From positions 310,001 through 374,000 of the forward strand of contig CAJXLF010000002.1 in the NCBI GenBank assembly GCA_913055805.1: 64,000 nt of DNA. The letters run 5' to 3'. Below the pieces are notes generated by a model. The model was not told the DNA's origin and did not search any database. It worked only from the letters and a program-made list of their open reading frames with translations. Below are positions 1 to 10,510 of this stretch, piece after piece; positions within the stretch are counted from its first letter, which is position 1; every line of letters starts with the position of its first letter. The translations under genes and the position numbers were made by a program. Source of the DNA: an uncultured Salinisphaerales bacterium. GTDB taxonomy: Bacteria; Pseudomonadota; Gammaproteobacteria; Nevskiales; CAJXLF01.

Positions 1-215
1 TGGCAGACGTCAACATGCCGCGCATGGACGGCATCACGCTCATCAAATCCCTGCGTGGCCTTGCCGACTACAAGTTCACCCCCCTCCTCATGCTGACCAC
101 GGAAGCGGGTATGGACAAAAAGCAGGAAGGCAAGGCTGCCGGTGCAACCGGCTGGATCGTCAAACCTTTCGAACCGGACCAGCTGGTGGCCACCCTGCAG
201 CGCGTTCTGGGCTGA
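1..215 (+). CDS. cheY: CheY-like response regulator, 3' part only
   Basis: The reading frame is open from the window edge, so the N-terminus lies outside. The visible part has the receiver phosphorylation motif DVNMPRMDG (acceptor Asp codon at 6-8), the switch Thr (LMLTTEAG) and the conserved Lys of VKPF, and it ends at a normal receiver end with no output domain. This is a single-domain CheY. It lies directly upstream of cheA on the same strand, so it should be the phospho-output of this pathway that acts on the flagellar switch. The exact symbol rests on context. Confidence 0.9.
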   Translation, partial: ADVNMPRMDGITLIKSLRGLADYKFTPLLMLTTEAGMDKKQEGKAAGATGWIVKPFEPDQLVATLQRVLG

Positions 216-247
216 TCGGCGCATGACGGGGGAAACAAGGAGCGCTC

Positions 248-2245
248 ATGGGAATTGATTTCGAACGCCTGCACGCCATTTTCTTCGAAGAAAGCTTCGA
301 AGGCCTGGACGCGCTTGAAGCCGGCCTGCTGAAGCTGGATGCCGGCGATCGCGACCCCGAAACCCTGAATGCCATTTTCCGCGCCGCGCACTCCATCAAG
401 GGCGGCGCCGGCACCTTCGGTTTTTCAGATGTGGCGAATGTCACACATGCCCTGGAAACCCTGCTGGACCAGCTGCGCGACGGTGAGCGTGCAGTTACTC
501 CGGAACTGATTACATCCCTGCTGGAATCGGTCGACGGCCTGCGCGAACTGCTCTCCATCGCCCGCGACGGCAACCAGGCCGATCCGGCCTTTGTCAGCGG
601 CCTGCGCCAGGTATTCGAACGCTTGCTCGGCGAGGAACCTGCAGCGGCCGCGGAACAAACGGCTGCAAACGCGCCAACTCCTGAAACACCAGCACCCACT
701 GGAGGCTGGCAAATCCATTTCCAGCCGCATGAGCATATGTTCATGACCGGCAATGATCCGCTGCGCATACTGCAGGAACTGCAACGGCTCGGCGATGCAG
801 ATATCACGGCCATTACCGGCAAACTGCCTCCCCTGTCCGAACTGGACCCGGAAAAAGCCTACCTGGGCTGGGATATCAAGTTGCAGGGTGAAATCTGCGA
901 GGAGGCGGTACGCGACGTTTTCGCCTGGGTAGAGGATGACTGCGACCTGAGCATCCAGCCCCTGGAAAGCGCCGCCGAAACTGAAACCGCTGATGCAACA
1001 CCCGCCGAAACCGCCCCGGCTGAACAGGCCCGGGCTGCAGCCCCGGCGACTGCGCCCGCTGCCAAGAAAGCCAAGACCAGCAGCGACAGCTCCATCCGTG
1101 TATCCGTCGACAAGGTCGACTCGCTGATCAACCTGGTCGGCGAGCTGGTGATTACCCAGGCCATGCTCAAGCAGATGTCCACCGGGCTCGACCCGACCGA
1201 CCACGAGCAGATGATGGCCGGCCTGGAAACCCTGGAACGTAACACCCGGGAACTGCAGGAAGCGGTCATGTCCGTGCGCATGCTGCCCATGCAGTTTGTC
1301 TTCAGCCGCTTCCCGCGCGTGGTCCGCGACGCAGCCGGCAAGCTGAGCAAGAAGGTCAACCTGGTCACCGAAGGCGAAGGCACCGAACTGGACAAGGGCG
1401 TGATCGAAAAGATTACCGACCCGCTGACGCACATTGTGCGTAATGCAGTCGACCACGGCATCGAATCACCTGCCGAGCGCAAGGCGGCCGGCAAGTCCGA
1501 GACCGGCACCCTGACGCTGAAGGCCGCTCACCAGGGCGGACACATCGTGATCGAGGTTTCAGACGACGGCGGCGGCCTCAAGCGCGACAAGATCATTGCC
1601 TCGGCGCGAAAAAATGGCCTCGAAATCGATGACAACATCAGCGACGACGAAGCTTATCAGTTGATTTTCGCACCCGGCCTGTCAACCGCCGCAGAGGTCA
1701 CCGACCTGTCCGGCCGAGGTGTCGGCATGGACGTGGTGCGCAAGAACATCCATGAACTGGGCGGCCAGGTGCATGTCACATCCGAACCCGGCAAGGGCAC
1801 CAAGGTCTGTATCCGGCTGCCTCTGACGCTGGCCATCCTCGATGGCATGTCGGTGAAAGTGGGCGGAGAAATATTCATCGTACCGCTCAACTACATCATT
1901 GAATCGCTGCAACCGGTCGCGGAAAACATCAAGACCATTACCGGCAGCCAGCGCGTGATCCGCGTGCGCGGTGAGTATCTGCCGCTCATGTCCCTGCATG
2001 ACATTTACAGCACCGCTGCCGCCAATGACGAAAACAGCCTGGTGGTTCTGCTGGAAAGCGACGGCCGCAAGCTGGCCGTGGAAGTCGACGAACTGCTCGG
2101 TCAGCAGCAGGTGGTTATCAAGAACCTGGAAAGCAATTACCGACGGGTACACGGCGTGGCCGGCGCAACCATCCTCGGGGATGGCCGCGTCGCGCTGATC
2201 GTGGATGTTCCCGCATTAACCGAGGTGGCGCCGAAAGCCGCCTGA
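248..2245 (+). CDS. cheA: Chemotaxis sensor histidine kinase CheA
   Basis: 665 residues with the full CheA order: an N-terminal HPt domain with phospho-His48 (AAHSIKGGAG), an Ala/Pro/Glu-rich linker, a P2-like domain at about 150-240, a second linker, a dimerisation domain starting near 280 (SSIRVSVDKVD), a HATPase with N-box NAVDHGIE near 398 and G-boxes (DDGGGL, GRGVGMDVV), and a C-terminal CheW-like domain at about 530-660. It autophosphorylates under receptor control and passes phosphate to CheY and CheB. A ribosome site aaggag (236-241) precedes the ATG. It follows the cheY end by 32 bp and is followed by cheW after 12 bp, so these are one operon. Confidence 0.97.
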   Translation: MGIDFERLHAIFFEESFEGLDALEAGLLKLDAGDRDPETLNAIFRAAHSIKGGAGTFGFSDVANVTHALETLLDQLRDGERAVTPELITSLLESVDGLRELLSIARDGNQADPAFVSGLRQVFERLLGEEPAAAAEQTAANAPTPETPAPTGGWQIHFQPHEHMFMTGNDPLRILQELQRLGDADITAITGKLPPLSELDPEKAYLGWDIKLQGEICEEAVRDVFAWVEDDCDLSIQPLESAAETETADATPAETAPAEQARAAAPATAPAAKKAKTSSDSSIRVSVDKVDSLINLVGELVITQAMLKQMSTGLDPTDHEQMMAGLETLERNTRELQEAVMSVRMLPMQFVFSRFPRVVRDAAGKLSKKVNLVTEGEGTELDKGVIEKITDPLTHIVRNAVDHGIESPAERKAAGKSETGTLTLKAAHQGGHIVIEVSDDGGGLKRDKIIASARKNGLEIDDNISDDEAYQLIFAPGLSTAAEVTDLSGRGVGMDVVRKNIHELGGQVHVTSEPGKGTKVCIRLPLTLAILDGMSVKVGGEIFIVPLNYIIESLQPVAENIKTITGSQRVIRVRGEYLPLMSLHDIYSTAAANDENSLVVLLESDGRKLAVEVDELLGQQQVVIKNLESNYRRVHGVAGATILGDGRVALIVDVPALTEVAPKAA

Positions 2246-2257
2246 ATGGAGTGAAAC

Positions 2258-2785
2258 ATGGATATGGATGATCCAACAAACCTGCCGCAGGCAGCCGCAA
2301 CCCACGCCATCGATGATGCCCAGAACACGGGTGACGAGCAGGAGTTCCTGACCTTCACCCTGGGCGACGAGGAATACGGCGTGGACATACTCAAGGTGCA
2401 GGAAATCCGCGGCTACGACACGGTCACGGCCCTGCCGGATGCGCCCGAGTTCATCAAGGGTGTGATCAACCTGCGCGGCACCATCGTGCCGATTCTGGAC
2501 CTGCGTCTGAAGTTTCATCTGAGCAAGGCCGAGTACAACGACTTCACCGTCATGATCATCCTCAACGTGGCCGACCGGGTGGTGGGCATCGTTGTCGACG
2601 GTGTCTCGGACGTGATCGACCTGCCCGAAGAATCCATCCGCCCTGCCCCGGAAATCGGCGGCAGTGTGGACAGTCAGCACATTACAGGTATCGGCACGGT
2701 GGACAACCGCATGCTGATCCTGCTGGACATTGAAAAACTGATTACGAGTGCCGACATGGGGCTCGTTTCTGCAACTTCGCACTGA
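2258..2785 (+). CDS. cheW: Chemotaxis coupling protein CheW
   Basis: 175 residues forming one CheW/SH3-like domain after a short acidic N-terminus. Typical segments are visible: [45 protein letters not shown] and the closing ILLDIEKLI. It bridges receptors and CheA in the signalling array. The end of the gene holds an upstream in-frame ATG for the next gene (2748), but that start would overlap cheW and lacks a ribosome site. Confidence 0.96.
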   Translation: MDMDDPTNLPQAAATHAIDDAQNTGDEQEFLTFTLGDEEYGVDILKVQEIRGYDTVTALPDAPEFIKGVINLRGTIVPILDLRLKFHLSKAEYNDFTVMIILNVADRVVGIVVDGVSDVIDLPEESIRPAPEIGGSVDSQHITGIGTVDNRMLILLDIEKLITSADMGLVSATSH

Positions 2786-2804
2786 TTTAACAAGGAGACA
2801 CCCC

Positions 2805-5711
2805 ATGGCCAAGTTATTCGACTACTTCCTGCACAGCGGCAACCAGGACAGTGACATCGCGGATCTGAAAGGTCAGATTACCGCCATCAACAAATCGCAG
2901 GCCGTCATCGAATTCAAACCTGACGGCACCATTATCAAGGCCAACGACAACTTCCTGAATGCCCTCGGTTACAAGCTTGAGGAAATTCAGGGTCAGCACC
3001 ACCGCATGTTCGTTGATGCGACGGAACGCGAATCCGAGGAATACAAGCACTTCTGGGAGAAGCTCGGCCGTGGTGAATTCGATGCCGGGCAGTACAAGCG
3101 CATCACCAAGGACGGTAGTGAAATCTGGATTCAGGCTTCCTACAACCCGATCCTGGATGACGCCGGCAAGCCCTTCAAGGTGGTCAAATACGCAACCGAC
3201 GTTACGGAGCAGGTGCTGGCCAAGTTGTCCATGGAAGAGGCCGAGAAGCAGCGCCAGGAAGAGGAGCGCAAGGTCGCTGGCGCCAACGCGCGTCTGAAAA
3301 ACGCCCTGGATGTCGCCGCCACCAACATCATGGTGGCGGACGCCGAACTCAATATCGTCTATATCAACGAAGCCATCGACGAGATGCTGCACACGGCGGA
3401 AGCCGACCTGAAGAAGGACCTGCCCAGCTTCAATGCTGACAAGGTCATTGGCAGCAATATTGACGTCTTCCACAAAAACCCGGCCTACCAGCGTGACATG
3501 CTGGCCAAGATGAAAGATGCCCACGAAGCCGACCTTGAAGTCGGTGGCCGCAACTTCAACCTGATCATCAATCCAATCTTCGGTGACGAAGACGAGCGCC
3601 TGGGTTATGTGGTCGAGTGGAAAGACATGACCGCCCAACTGGCGGCCGAAAAAGCGGAAAAGGAACGTCAGGAAAAGGAACGCGTCATTGCCAGTGCCAA
3701 CTCACGCGTAAAGAGTGCCCTGGATGTCGCCGCCACCAACATCATGGTCGCCGATGCCGAATTGAACATCGTCTACATCAACAAGGCGATCGACGAAATG
3801 CTGCACACCGCCGAAGCCGACCTGAGGAAGGATCTGCCCAAATTCAGTGCTGACACCGTTGTGGGCAGCAATATCGACATCTTCCACAAGAACCCGGCCT
3901 ACCAGCGTGAAATGCTCGGCAAGATGACCAGCGCCCATGAAGCTGACCTGGAAGTCGGCGGTCGCAACTTCAACCTCATCATTAACCCGATCTTCGGAGA
4001 AAACGAGGAACGACTGGGCTATGTCGTCGAATGGAAAGACATGACCGCTCAACTGGCGGCCGAAAAGGCGGAAGCCGAGCGCCAGACAGAAGAGCGTCGT
4101 ATTGCTTCTGAAAACCTGCGCATCAAGAACGCGCTGGACGGCGTATCCAGCAATGTGATGATCGCCAACAACGACCGCGACATCATCTACATGAACCAGG
4201 CAGTCAGCCAGATGCTGCAGACGGCGGAAGAAGATATTCGCAAGTCATTGCCCAACTTCGACGCGCGCAACCTGATCGGCAAGAAGATCGACGAGTTTCA
4301 CAAGAATCCGGCACACCAGATCGGCCTGCTGGAAAAACTCAAGAGTACCTACCGCTCGGAAATCAAGATCAGTGGCCGCACCTTCGGCCTGATTGCCAGC
4401 CCGATTGTGGATGCCGACGGCGCGCGTATCGGCACCGTGGTGGAATGGAAGGACCGTACCGCCGAAGTAGCCGTGGAAGAGGAAGTAAGCACCATCGTCA
4501 GCGCCGCCGCCGATGGCGACTTCAGCCAGCGCGTCAGCCTGGAAGGCAAGGACGGCTTCTTTGAACAGCTGGCCCTGAACCTGAACAACCTGCTCGATAC
4601 CACGACGGTGGGTATCGATGAAGTTGGCAGGGTCATGGCTTCACTGGCCAAGGGCGACCTGACCAACTCTATCGAAGCCGATCTGAAAGGCACCTTCGGC
4701 GAACTGAAGGGCCATGTGAACGGCACCATCGAGCAGCTCACCAGCATCGTCACCCAGATCAAGGGCGCGACCGACCTGATCAACACCGCCGCCAGCGAAA
4801 TTGCCGCCGGCAACGCCGATCTGTCACAGCGTACCGAGGAACAGGCCGCCAGCCTGGAGGAAACCGCTTCCAGCATGGAAGAGCTGACCTCAACCGTGAA
4901 GCAGAACGCCGAGAACGCCAGTCAGGCCAACCAGCTGGCCATCGGCGCCAGCGACGTGGCGGTCAAGGGTGGCGACGTGGTCGGCAAGGTGGTCACCACC
5001 ATGTCGGATATCAACGAGTCTTCCAAGAAGATCGTGGAAATCATCAGTGTCATCGACGGCATCGCCTTCCAGACCAACATCCTGGCGCTCAATGCGGCGG
5101 TGGAAGCCGCCCGTGCCGGCGAACAGGGCCGCGGCTTCGCGGTGGTCGCCAGCGAGGTTCGCTCCCTGGCGCAACGCTCGGCCAATGCCGCCAAGGAAAT
5201 CAAGACCCTGATTTCCGACTCTGTTGACAAGGTGGAGAACGGCGCCCAGCTGGTGGAACAGGCAGGCAAGACCATGGAAGAGATCGTGTCTTCAGTGAAG
5301 CGCGTGACCGACATCATGGCCGACATCACCGCCGCTTCCCAGGAACAGAGCTCCGGCATCGAGCAGGTCAACCAGACCATCACGCAGATGGACCAGGTCA
5401 CCCAGCAGAACGCCGCGCTGGTGGAAGAGGCCACCTCCTCCGCCAAGTCACTGGAACAGCAGGCCGAGGAACTCATGCAATCGGTTGCGCAGTTCGTCCT
5501 GGCCAAGCACCAGGAGCAGGCGTCTGCCAGGCCAAAAGCCGCAGAGAAAGCTTCTGCAGCAGACAAGCAAAGCTCCGTGGAAGAACTGAGTGTACCCGCC
5601 GCGGCACGTGGCCTGCTGCAGGGCAAACCGGTTCACAAAAACAACGGCGCCAATGGTCATCACCCCGTGGCCGGTAAACCACGGGACGATGAACACTGGA
5701 GCGAGTTCTGA
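2805..5711 (+). CDS. Soluble methyl-accepting chemotaxis protein with four PAS domains
   Basis: 968 residues from the ATG at 2805, which has a good ribosome site (aaggag, 2792-2797). There is no signal peptide or membrane segment, so it is a cytoplasmic receptor. Order: a PAS domain (about 30-125), then three tandem PAS units starting at residues 167, 305 and 443, spaced exactly 138 residues apart. Units two and three are nearly identical; the last has diverged. Then come HAMP-like helices (about 580-680) and a methyl-accepting signalling domain with the hairpin tip [20 protein letters not shown]. The last five residues, HWSEF, fit the CheR/CheB tethering pentapeptide (NWETF type). PAS ligand unknown; a redox or energy sensor of Aer type is plausible. 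Confidence 0.93.
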   Translation: MAKLFDYFLHSGNQDSDIADLKGQITAINKSQAVIEFKPDGTIIKANDNFLNALGYKLEEIQGQHHRMFVDATERESEEYKHFWEKLGRGEFDAGQYKRITKDGSEIWIQASYNPILDDAGKPFKVVKYATDVTEQVLAKLSMEEAEKQRQEEERKVAGANARLKNALDVAATNIMVADAELNIVYINEAIDEMLHTAEADLKKDLPSFNADKVIGSNIDVFHKNPAYQRDMLAKMKDAHEADLEVGGRNFNLIINPIFGDEDERLGYVVEWKDMTAQLAAEKAEKERQEKERVIASANSRVKSALDVAATNIMVADAELNIVYINKAIDEMLHTAEADLRKDLPKFSADTVVGSNIDIFHKNPAYQREMLGKMTSAHEADLEVGGRNFNLIINPIFGENEERLGYVVEWKDMTAQLAAEKAEAERQTEERRIASENLRIKNALDGVSSNVMIANNDRDIIYMNQAVSQMLQTAEEDIRKSLPNFDARNLIGKKIDEFHKNPAHQIGLLEKLKSTYRSEIKISGRTFGLIASPIVDADGARIGTVVEWKDRTAEVAVEEEVSTIVSAAADGDFSQRVSLEGKDGFFEQLALNLNNLLDTTTVGIDEVGRVMASLAKGDLTNSIEADLKGTFGELKGHVNGTIEQLTSIVTQIKGATDLINTAASEIAAGNADLSQRTEEQAASLEETASSMEELTSTVKQNAENASQANQLAIGASDVAVKGGDVVGKVVTTMSDINESSKKIVEIISVIDGIAFQTNILALNAAVEAARAGEQGRGFAVVASEVRSLAQRSANAAKEIKTLISDSVDKVENGAQLVEQAGKTMEEIVSSVKRVTDIMADITAASQEQSSGIEQVNQTITQMDQVTQQNAALVEEATSSAKSLEQQAEELMQSVAQFVLAKHQEQASARPKAAEKASAADKQSSVEELSVPAAARGLLQGKPVHKNNGANGHHPVAGKPRDDEHWSEF

Positions 5712-5740
5712 TTCCGGGTATGTCACAAGGAGCGTCAGCC

Positions 5741-5869
5741 ATGTCACAGATTCACATGATGGGAATGATCCTGCTGTACTGGCTGGCGCTCTGGGGATTG
5801 TCACTCGAGGGATTGAGCAGTGAGAGCAACACCGCTGAAAACCGCCCTGCCGATACCAATGTGGATTAA
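5741..5869 (+). CDS. Small single-helix membrane protein in the che operon
   Basis: 42 residues, ATG at 5741, TAA at 5867-5869. A ribosome site (aaggag, 5727-5732) precedes the start at good spacing. The sequence is a short Met-rich N-terminus, one hydrophobic helix (MILLYWLALWGLSLEGL) and a polar tail rich in Glu, Asn and Asp. The stop lies three bases before the cheR ATG, and cheR has no clear ribosome site of its own, which suggests translational coupling and supports this frame being real. I do not recognise the family; an accessory membrane tether or a leader for cheR is possible. Confidence 0.6.
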   Translation: MSQIHMMGMILLYWLALWGLSLEGLSSESNTAENRPADTNVD

Positions 5870-5872
5870 AGC

Positions 5873-6715
5873 ATGGAAAACATCGGCCATACCGAGTTCA
5901 CTTTCAACAGTGAGGACTTCGAAAGAGTCCGCAAGCTGATCCACGCGCGGGCCGGCATTTCACTGGCGGATTCAAAACAGAACCTGGTTTACAGCCGGCT
6001 GTCCCGGCGCATTCGCAAACTCGGCATGCGGGGGTTTACCCAGTATCTCGATTTTCTGGAACGCAGCCACGGTGAGGAATGGACGGAATTCACCAACGCC
6101 CTGACCACCAACCTGACCTCGTTCTTCCGCGAAGCCCATCACTTCGACATCCTGCGTGAACACCTGTTGTCGCAGCCCGCGGGCAAGATCCGCCTCTGGT
6201 CTGCCGCCAGTTCCACGGGTGAAGAACCCTACAGCATGGCCATTACCGCCTGCGAAGCGTTCAACAGCGAATGCCCACCGGTCGAAATCATTGCTACCGA
6301 CCTGGATACCCAGGTGCTGGAAAAAGCGGCGCGTGGTGTCTACAGCATTGACCGGATTGCCGGCCTGAGCAAGGAGCGCCAGAAAAAACATTTCATGAAA
6401 GGCGGCGGCCCGAATGCCGGACAATGTCGCGTCAAGGAACATCTGCGCAGGATGGTGACCTTCCGCCAGCTGAACCTGTTGGCACCCAGTTGGCATATAG
6501 AAGGACAGTTCAGCGCCATATTCTGCCGCAATGTCATGATCTACTTTGACAAGGACACACAATACCGTGTCATTGCCAAACTGGTTCGGCATCTGAATCC
6601 CGACGGGCTGCTGTTCGCAGGCCATTCAGAATCCTTCTTCCATGCTGCCGACCTGGTGCGCTCCTGCGGTAAAACGGTCTACCGGCCGGTGCAGAACATG
6701 AAGGAGGCCTCATGA
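5873..6715 (+). CDS. cheR: Chemotaxis receptor methyltransferase CheR
   Basis: 280 residues with the CheR N-terminal helical domain (FERVRKLIHARAGISL) and a SAM-dependent methyltransferase domain: RLWSAASSTGEEPYSMA binds SAM, followed by IIATDLDTQVL, then IFCRNVMIYFD and GLLFAGHSES. It methylates receptor glutamates using SAM. The HWSEF tail of the upstream receptor would be its docking site. The stop overlaps the cheD start (ATGA). Confidence 0.96.
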   Translation: MENIGHTEFTFNSEDFERVRKLIHARAGISLADSKQNLVYSRLSRRIRKLGMRGFTQYLDFLERSHGEEWTEFTNALTTNLTSFFREAHHFDILREHLLSQPAGKIRLWSAASSTGEEPYSMAITACEAFNSECPPVEIIATDLDTQVLEKAARGVYSIDRIAGLSKERQKKHFMKGGGPNAGQCRVKEHLRRMVTFRQLNLLAPSWHIEGQFSAIFCRNVMIYFDKDTQYRVIAKLVRHLNPDGLLFAGHSESFFHAADLVRSCGKTVYRPVQNMKEAS

Positions 6716-7329
6716 CCGGCATGCCGGAAACGACATTCCAGGCCGATTTCATTTCAGATAATGGGGCCAATTATTACCATGACCGCATTTTCGACCGGCA
6801 GGCCGTCATGCTGCTGCCCGGTCACTATGTGGTGAGCCAGGCCGGCCTGTTGCTGGTCACCGTACTCGGTTCCTGTATTGCCACCTGTCTGCGCGATCCG
6901 GTCAGCGGTGTATGTGGCATGAATCATTTCATGCTGCCCAGCGGTGAATTGACGCCCTTCGGCGCCCCCGCACGTTACGGCAGCAATGCCATGGAACTGT
7001 TGATCAACGAAATGCTGAAATCCGGCGCCAGCCGTCACCGGCTGGAGGCCAAGCTGTTTGGCGGCGGCCATATTCAGACCATGATCACATCCTCATCGGT
7101 CGGCCAACGCAACGCCAACTTTGCACGCCAGTATCTGGCGGCCGAAAACATCAAGATCCTGTCCGAGGATCTTTATGGTTTCAGTGCACGCAAGGTGTAT
7201 TTCTTTACCGACACAGGTGTGGTCAAGGTCAAGCGCCTGGAACAGGACGACACGCTGGAAAACGAAAGCCGCTATCAGCGGGTCATGAATACCAAACGCG
7301 CCGGCGGCGGCTCGGTGGAGTTGTTCTGA
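6712..7329 (+). CDS. cheD: Chemoreceptor glutamine deamidase CheD
   Basis: 205 residues. The CheD catalytic region is visible: [15 protein letters not shown] carries the nucleophilic Cys and GMNHFMLP the His, followed by AKLFGGGH. It deamidates receptor glutamines and can interact with CheC-type phosphatases; none is seen here. It overlaps cheR by four bases and cheB by one. The C-terminus ends in GSVELF, six residues also found at the end of the MCP-like protein encoded after cheB. Confidence 0.95.
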   Translation: MTGMPETTFQADFISDNGANYYHDRIFDRQAVMLLPGHYVVSQAGLLLVTVLGSCIATCLRDPVSGVCGMNHFMLPSGELTPFGAPARYGSNAMELLINEMLKSGASRHRLEAKLFGGGHIQTMITSSSVGQRNANFARQYLAAENIKILSEDLYGFSARKVYFFTDTGVVKVKRLEQDDTLENESRYQRVMNTKRAGGGSVELF

Positions 7330-8450
7330 TGCCTCGGGTGCTGATCATTGATGACTCGGCCCTGGTACGCCAGGTGCTGACAGACATCCTGTCTGCCGAC
7401 CCGGAGATTGAGGTGGTGGGTTCCGCCCCCGATCCGTTTATCGCCCGCAACAAGATCAAGCAGCTGCAGCCCGATGTGCTGACGCTGGATGTCGAAATGC
7501 CGCGCATGGATGGCCTCACCTTCCTGGAAAATCTCATGCGCCTGCATCCCCTGCCGGTCGTGATGGTGTCGTCGCTGACCGAAAAAGGCGCCGATGTCAC
7601 CCTCTCCGCGCTGGAACTCGGGGCTATCGATTTCGTGACCAAGCCCAAGCTGGACGTCAAGGCGGGACTGAACGAATACGGCCAGGACCTGATCGCCAAA
7701 CTGAAGATGGCGGCACGCGCCAATGTGCGGACGCGAACTGCTTCTTCAGCGCCCGAGCGTCATAGTGTTGACGCCGTCATCAAGACGGCGCCGAAGCCGC
7801 GTCAATTCAGCACTACGGACAAACTGATTGCCATCGGCGCCTCAACCGGAGGCACCGAAGCACTGCGTGACGTGCTGATGGACATGCCAGCCGACGCGCC
7901 AGCTGTGGTGATTACGCAACATATTCCAGCAGCGTTCAGCGGCCCTTTCGCACAGCGCATGGATCGCAATTCCGCCATGCACGTCAGCGAAGCACGCGAT
8001 GGTCAGCAGATCATGCCGGGGCACGCCTACATTGCCCCAGGCGACCGGCACCTGATCGTGGAACGCAGCGGCGCACGCTGGATCTGCAAGTTGTCTGACG
8101 GACCGCCCGTGAACCGCCACCGCCCCAGCGTGGATGTGATGTTCCGTTCGGTGGCCCAGGCAGCCGGACGTAATGCCGTGGGTGTGATTCTCACCGGCAT
8201 GGGCGACGACGGCGCACGCGGCCTGCTGGAGATGAAGGAATGCGGCGCCCAGACCCTGATTCAGGACGAAGCGTCCTCAGTCGTCTGGGGTATGCCCGGC
8301 GCTGCCTGGAAAATGGGCGCCACTCAGCATCAGTACCCGCTCAGGAACATTGCGGAACAGGTCTTGCAGAGGTGCCGTGACGACAAACCAGCCCCGACTC
8401 AAGGAAACAGCGGAACGGCCGATATAGAGCTTAGAGGAATGGGAACATGA
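7329..8450 (+). CDS. cheB: Chemotaxis methylesterase/deamidase CheB
   Basis: 373 residues: receiver domain with acidic pair DDS and phospho-acceptor Asp54 ([10 protein letters not shown]), a linker, then the CheB methylesterase domain with the Ser of GASTGGTEA, the His of [10 protein letters not shown] and the Asp of [11 protein letters not shown]. It removes methyl groups that CheR adds and is activated by CheA. The stop overlaps the next start by four bases. Confidence 0.96.
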   Translation: MPRVLIIDDSALVRQVLTDILSADPEIEVVGSAPDPFIARNKIKQLQPDVLTLDVEMPRMDGLTFLENLMRLHPLPVVMVSSLTEKGADVTLSALELGAIDFVTKPKLDVKAGLNEYGQDLIAKLKMAARANVRTRTASSAPERHSVDAVIKTAPKPRQFSTTDKLIAIGASTGGTEALRDVLMDMPADAPAVVITQHIPAAFSGPFAQRMDRNSAMHVSEARDGQQIMPGHAYIAPGDRHLIVERSGARWICKLSDGPPVNRHRPSVDVMFRSVAQAAGRNAVGVILTGMGDDGARGLLEMKECGAQTLIQDEASSVVWGMPGAAWKMGATQHQYPLRNIAEQVLQRCRDDKPAPTQGNSGTADIELRGMGT

Positions 8451-9634
8451 CATTGAAACCATCAAAAACCGATATAGAAGACGTGCTGCGCTGGCTGCCC
8501 CTGCCGGTCGTGCTGACACTTGTGCATGCGGGCAGCGAAGTCATGCAGGCTTCTGCGCCTTTCCGCTGGACAGCGCTCACCATCATGATCATGTCCTGGG
8601 GCTGGACACTGACCCTTACCCTGCGCCGCCTGCAGACCGCACGCCGCTACCAGTGCGTGGACGAAGGCATGGTGGCTGCCAAGGAAGCCGCCGCCAGCGA
8701 CCTGCAGCTCAACATTGGCCGTGAAGTCGACGGCCTGGAGCATGAACTCGAACGCGCCAAGGATCTCGTACGCCAGGCGGTGGCGGACCTCTCCGGCAGC
8801 TTCCGCAAGATGGAAAACCAGTCCCGCACGCAAGGCGAAATCGTGACCACCCTGCTGGATACCTCCAGCGGCAAGGGCGACATTCACAGCTTCACCGGCA
8901 AGGCGGCCGGCCAGCTGGAAACGCTTGCCCATGCGCTGACCGAAGTCTGCGAGCAAAGCAACTCCACGGTATCCCATATCGACGAAATGGCCGAGCACCT
9001 GGATGGCATCTTCGACCTGCTCGAAGACGTCAAGTCCATTGCCGACCAGACCAACCTGCTGGCGCTGAACGCCGCCATTGAGGCGGCACGCGCCGGTGAA
9101 GCCGGTCGCGGTTTCGCGGTGGTTGCCGACGAAGTGCGTTCGCTGTCAGAACGCTCTACCAGCTTTAACGAACAAATACGCAAACTGGTATTCAGCGCCA
9201 AGGATTCCATCGACAAGGTGCGCAGCACGGTTGAAAACATGGCCACCCGCGACATGGACCGCAGCAAGGCCGCACAGGAAGAGGTGGGCAACCTGCTGAG
9301 CCAGGTCGAGGAAATGAACAACAGGATTGCCGACGGTATTCGCAAGGTCTCCAGCTGCAACAGCGATGTGCATCAGGCGGTAGGCGCCGCCGTGCGCTCC
9401 CTGCAATTCGAGGACATTACCAAGCAGGCGCTGGATGCGGCCTGCACCCATCTGGTCCGCCTCGGCGAATTAACCGGTCACGTGGTCGATCTCAGTCACA
9501 AGCCGGTGAAAGACAGTGCAGAACTCGACGCCAAGCTTGAGAAAGCCAAACAGGCCAAGCAAGCCACGGATCTGCCGCCGCACAAGCCTGTCACTCAGGT
9601 GTCCATGGATTCCGGCTCGGTGGAACTCTTCTAG
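8447..9634 (+). CDS. Membrane-bound MCP-like protein without a periplasmic sensor domain
   Basis: 395 residues. Two hydrophobic segments close together at about 15-60 would form a short hairpin with almost no periplasmic loop. A coiled coil follows, then a methyl-accepting-type signalling tip ([33 protein letters not shown]). There is no HAMP or PAS domain. The tail ends in GSVELF, the same six residues that end CheD. It is the last gene of the overlapping che series. It may be a receptor for an internal signal or an array scaffold; true methylation sites are unclear. Confidence 0.85.
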   Translation: MTLKPSKTDIEDVLRWLPLPVVLTLVHAGSEVMQASAPFRWTALTIMIMSWGWTLTLTLRRLQTARRYQCVDEGMVAAKEAAASDLQLNIGREVDGLEHELERAKDLVRQAVADLSGSFRKMENQSRTQGEIVTTLLDTSSGKGDIHSFTGKAAGQLETLAHALTEVCEQSNSTVSHIDEMAEHLDGIFDLLEDVKSIADQTNLLALNAAIEAARAGEAGRGFAVVADEVRSLSERSTSFNEQIRKLVFSAKDSIDKVRSTVENMATRDMDRSKAAQEEVGNLLSQVEEMNNRIADGIRKVSSCNSDVHQAVGAAVRSLQFEDITKQALDAACTHLVRLGELTGHVVDLSHKPVKDSAELDAKLEKAKQAKQATDLPPHKPVTQVSMDSGSVELF

Positions 9635-9697
9635 ACGCATCGCATAAAGCCAAACGTTTAGCTGTTTCCATTCCTCTGCCATACTGCAGGCAGGCAT

Positions 9698-10453
9698 ATG
9701 ACTGAGCAACGGACCATAGACACTCGATCTTTACCCCCCTTGCCTGCCGATGGTGATATCGAGGCACGGCTCAAGGTCAGCGAGGAACGCGAACGCTGGC
9801 TGCTGGAGCATTTCCAGGCACTGTCCGAATACCTGCTGGTGGAACAGGAAGACGAGCGCCGGCAACTTTCCAGAATCCTGCATGACCGTATCGGCCAGTC
9901 ACTGACGGCAGCCATCATCAATCTGCAGACGGCGCAGATGAGCGAAACGGGCATCGACAACGAAACGCTCGATCTGACCTGCCGCACACTTTCCGAATGC
10001 CTCAGCGAAGTCAGGGAAATGGAGCTTAACCTGCGACCTTCCCAGCTGGATGCGCTGGGCCTGAAGCTTGCTGTTGAAGCCTATTTGCAACGGGTGCTCA
10101 CCGGCGGCGGAGAGAGCTATGAACTCTGCGCAGACAACCTCGACGACCGCCTGGACGCACAGGTGGAAACCACGGCCTTCCGCATCATTCAGGACCTCGT
10201 CAAACTCCTGCGCCGCCAGCCAAGCAGTTTCAGACTGAAGATAACCATGGGCAGAACTGGTCGCCAGTTACGGCTCAGACTCGACTATGAACTGACGCCC
10301 GGCGACCAGCAGATAGAAGGCATTGATGAAAAGCAGCTGCTCGGCATCCGCGAACGCATAGCACTCATCATGGGAGAATCCACTCTGGATATTGCACCTG
10401 CAAACGGCGCACTGGAGATACGCCTGCCCCTGCAAACCGGCAGCAATGGTTGA
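9698..10453 (+). CDS. NarX-type sensor-kinase-like protein with degenerate ATPase domain
   Basis: 251 residues, no membrane segment. A coiled coil leads into a HisKA_3-type dimerisation helix with a candidate phospho-His62 (RRQLSRILHDRIGQSL). The following domain keeps the fold signature (FRIIQDLVK, LLGIRERIALIMGES) but lacks the ATPase N-box Asn (QDLVKLLRRQP instead of the usual QEALNN-AxxHA) and the DxGxG box. It therefore probably cannot bind ATP normally and may act as a phosphotransfer or allosteric partner. It lies 63 bp after the che operon. Confidence 0.75.
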   Translation: MTEQRTIDTRSLPPLPADGDIEARLKVSEERERWLLEHFQALSEYLLVEQEDERRQLSRILHDRIGQSLTAAIINLQTAQMSETGIDNETLDLTCRTLSECLSEVREMELNLRPSQLDALGLKLAVEAYLQRVLTGGGESYELCADNLDDRLDAQVETTAFRIIQDLVKLLRRQPSSFRLKITMGRTGRQLRLRLDYELTPGDQQIEGIDEKQLLGIRERIALIMGESTLDIAPANGALEIRLPLQTGSNG

Positions 10454-10510
10454 CGCCGGAGAGGCTAAACAAGCAAATTGTGCGCAATCAGAGAATAAAA
10501 CAGGTTCGCA

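Noticed and set aside
2748-2804. Upstream in-frame ATG for the PAS-MCP
   Set aside because: It would overlap the end of cheW and has no ribosome site, while the ATG at 2805 follows aaggag.
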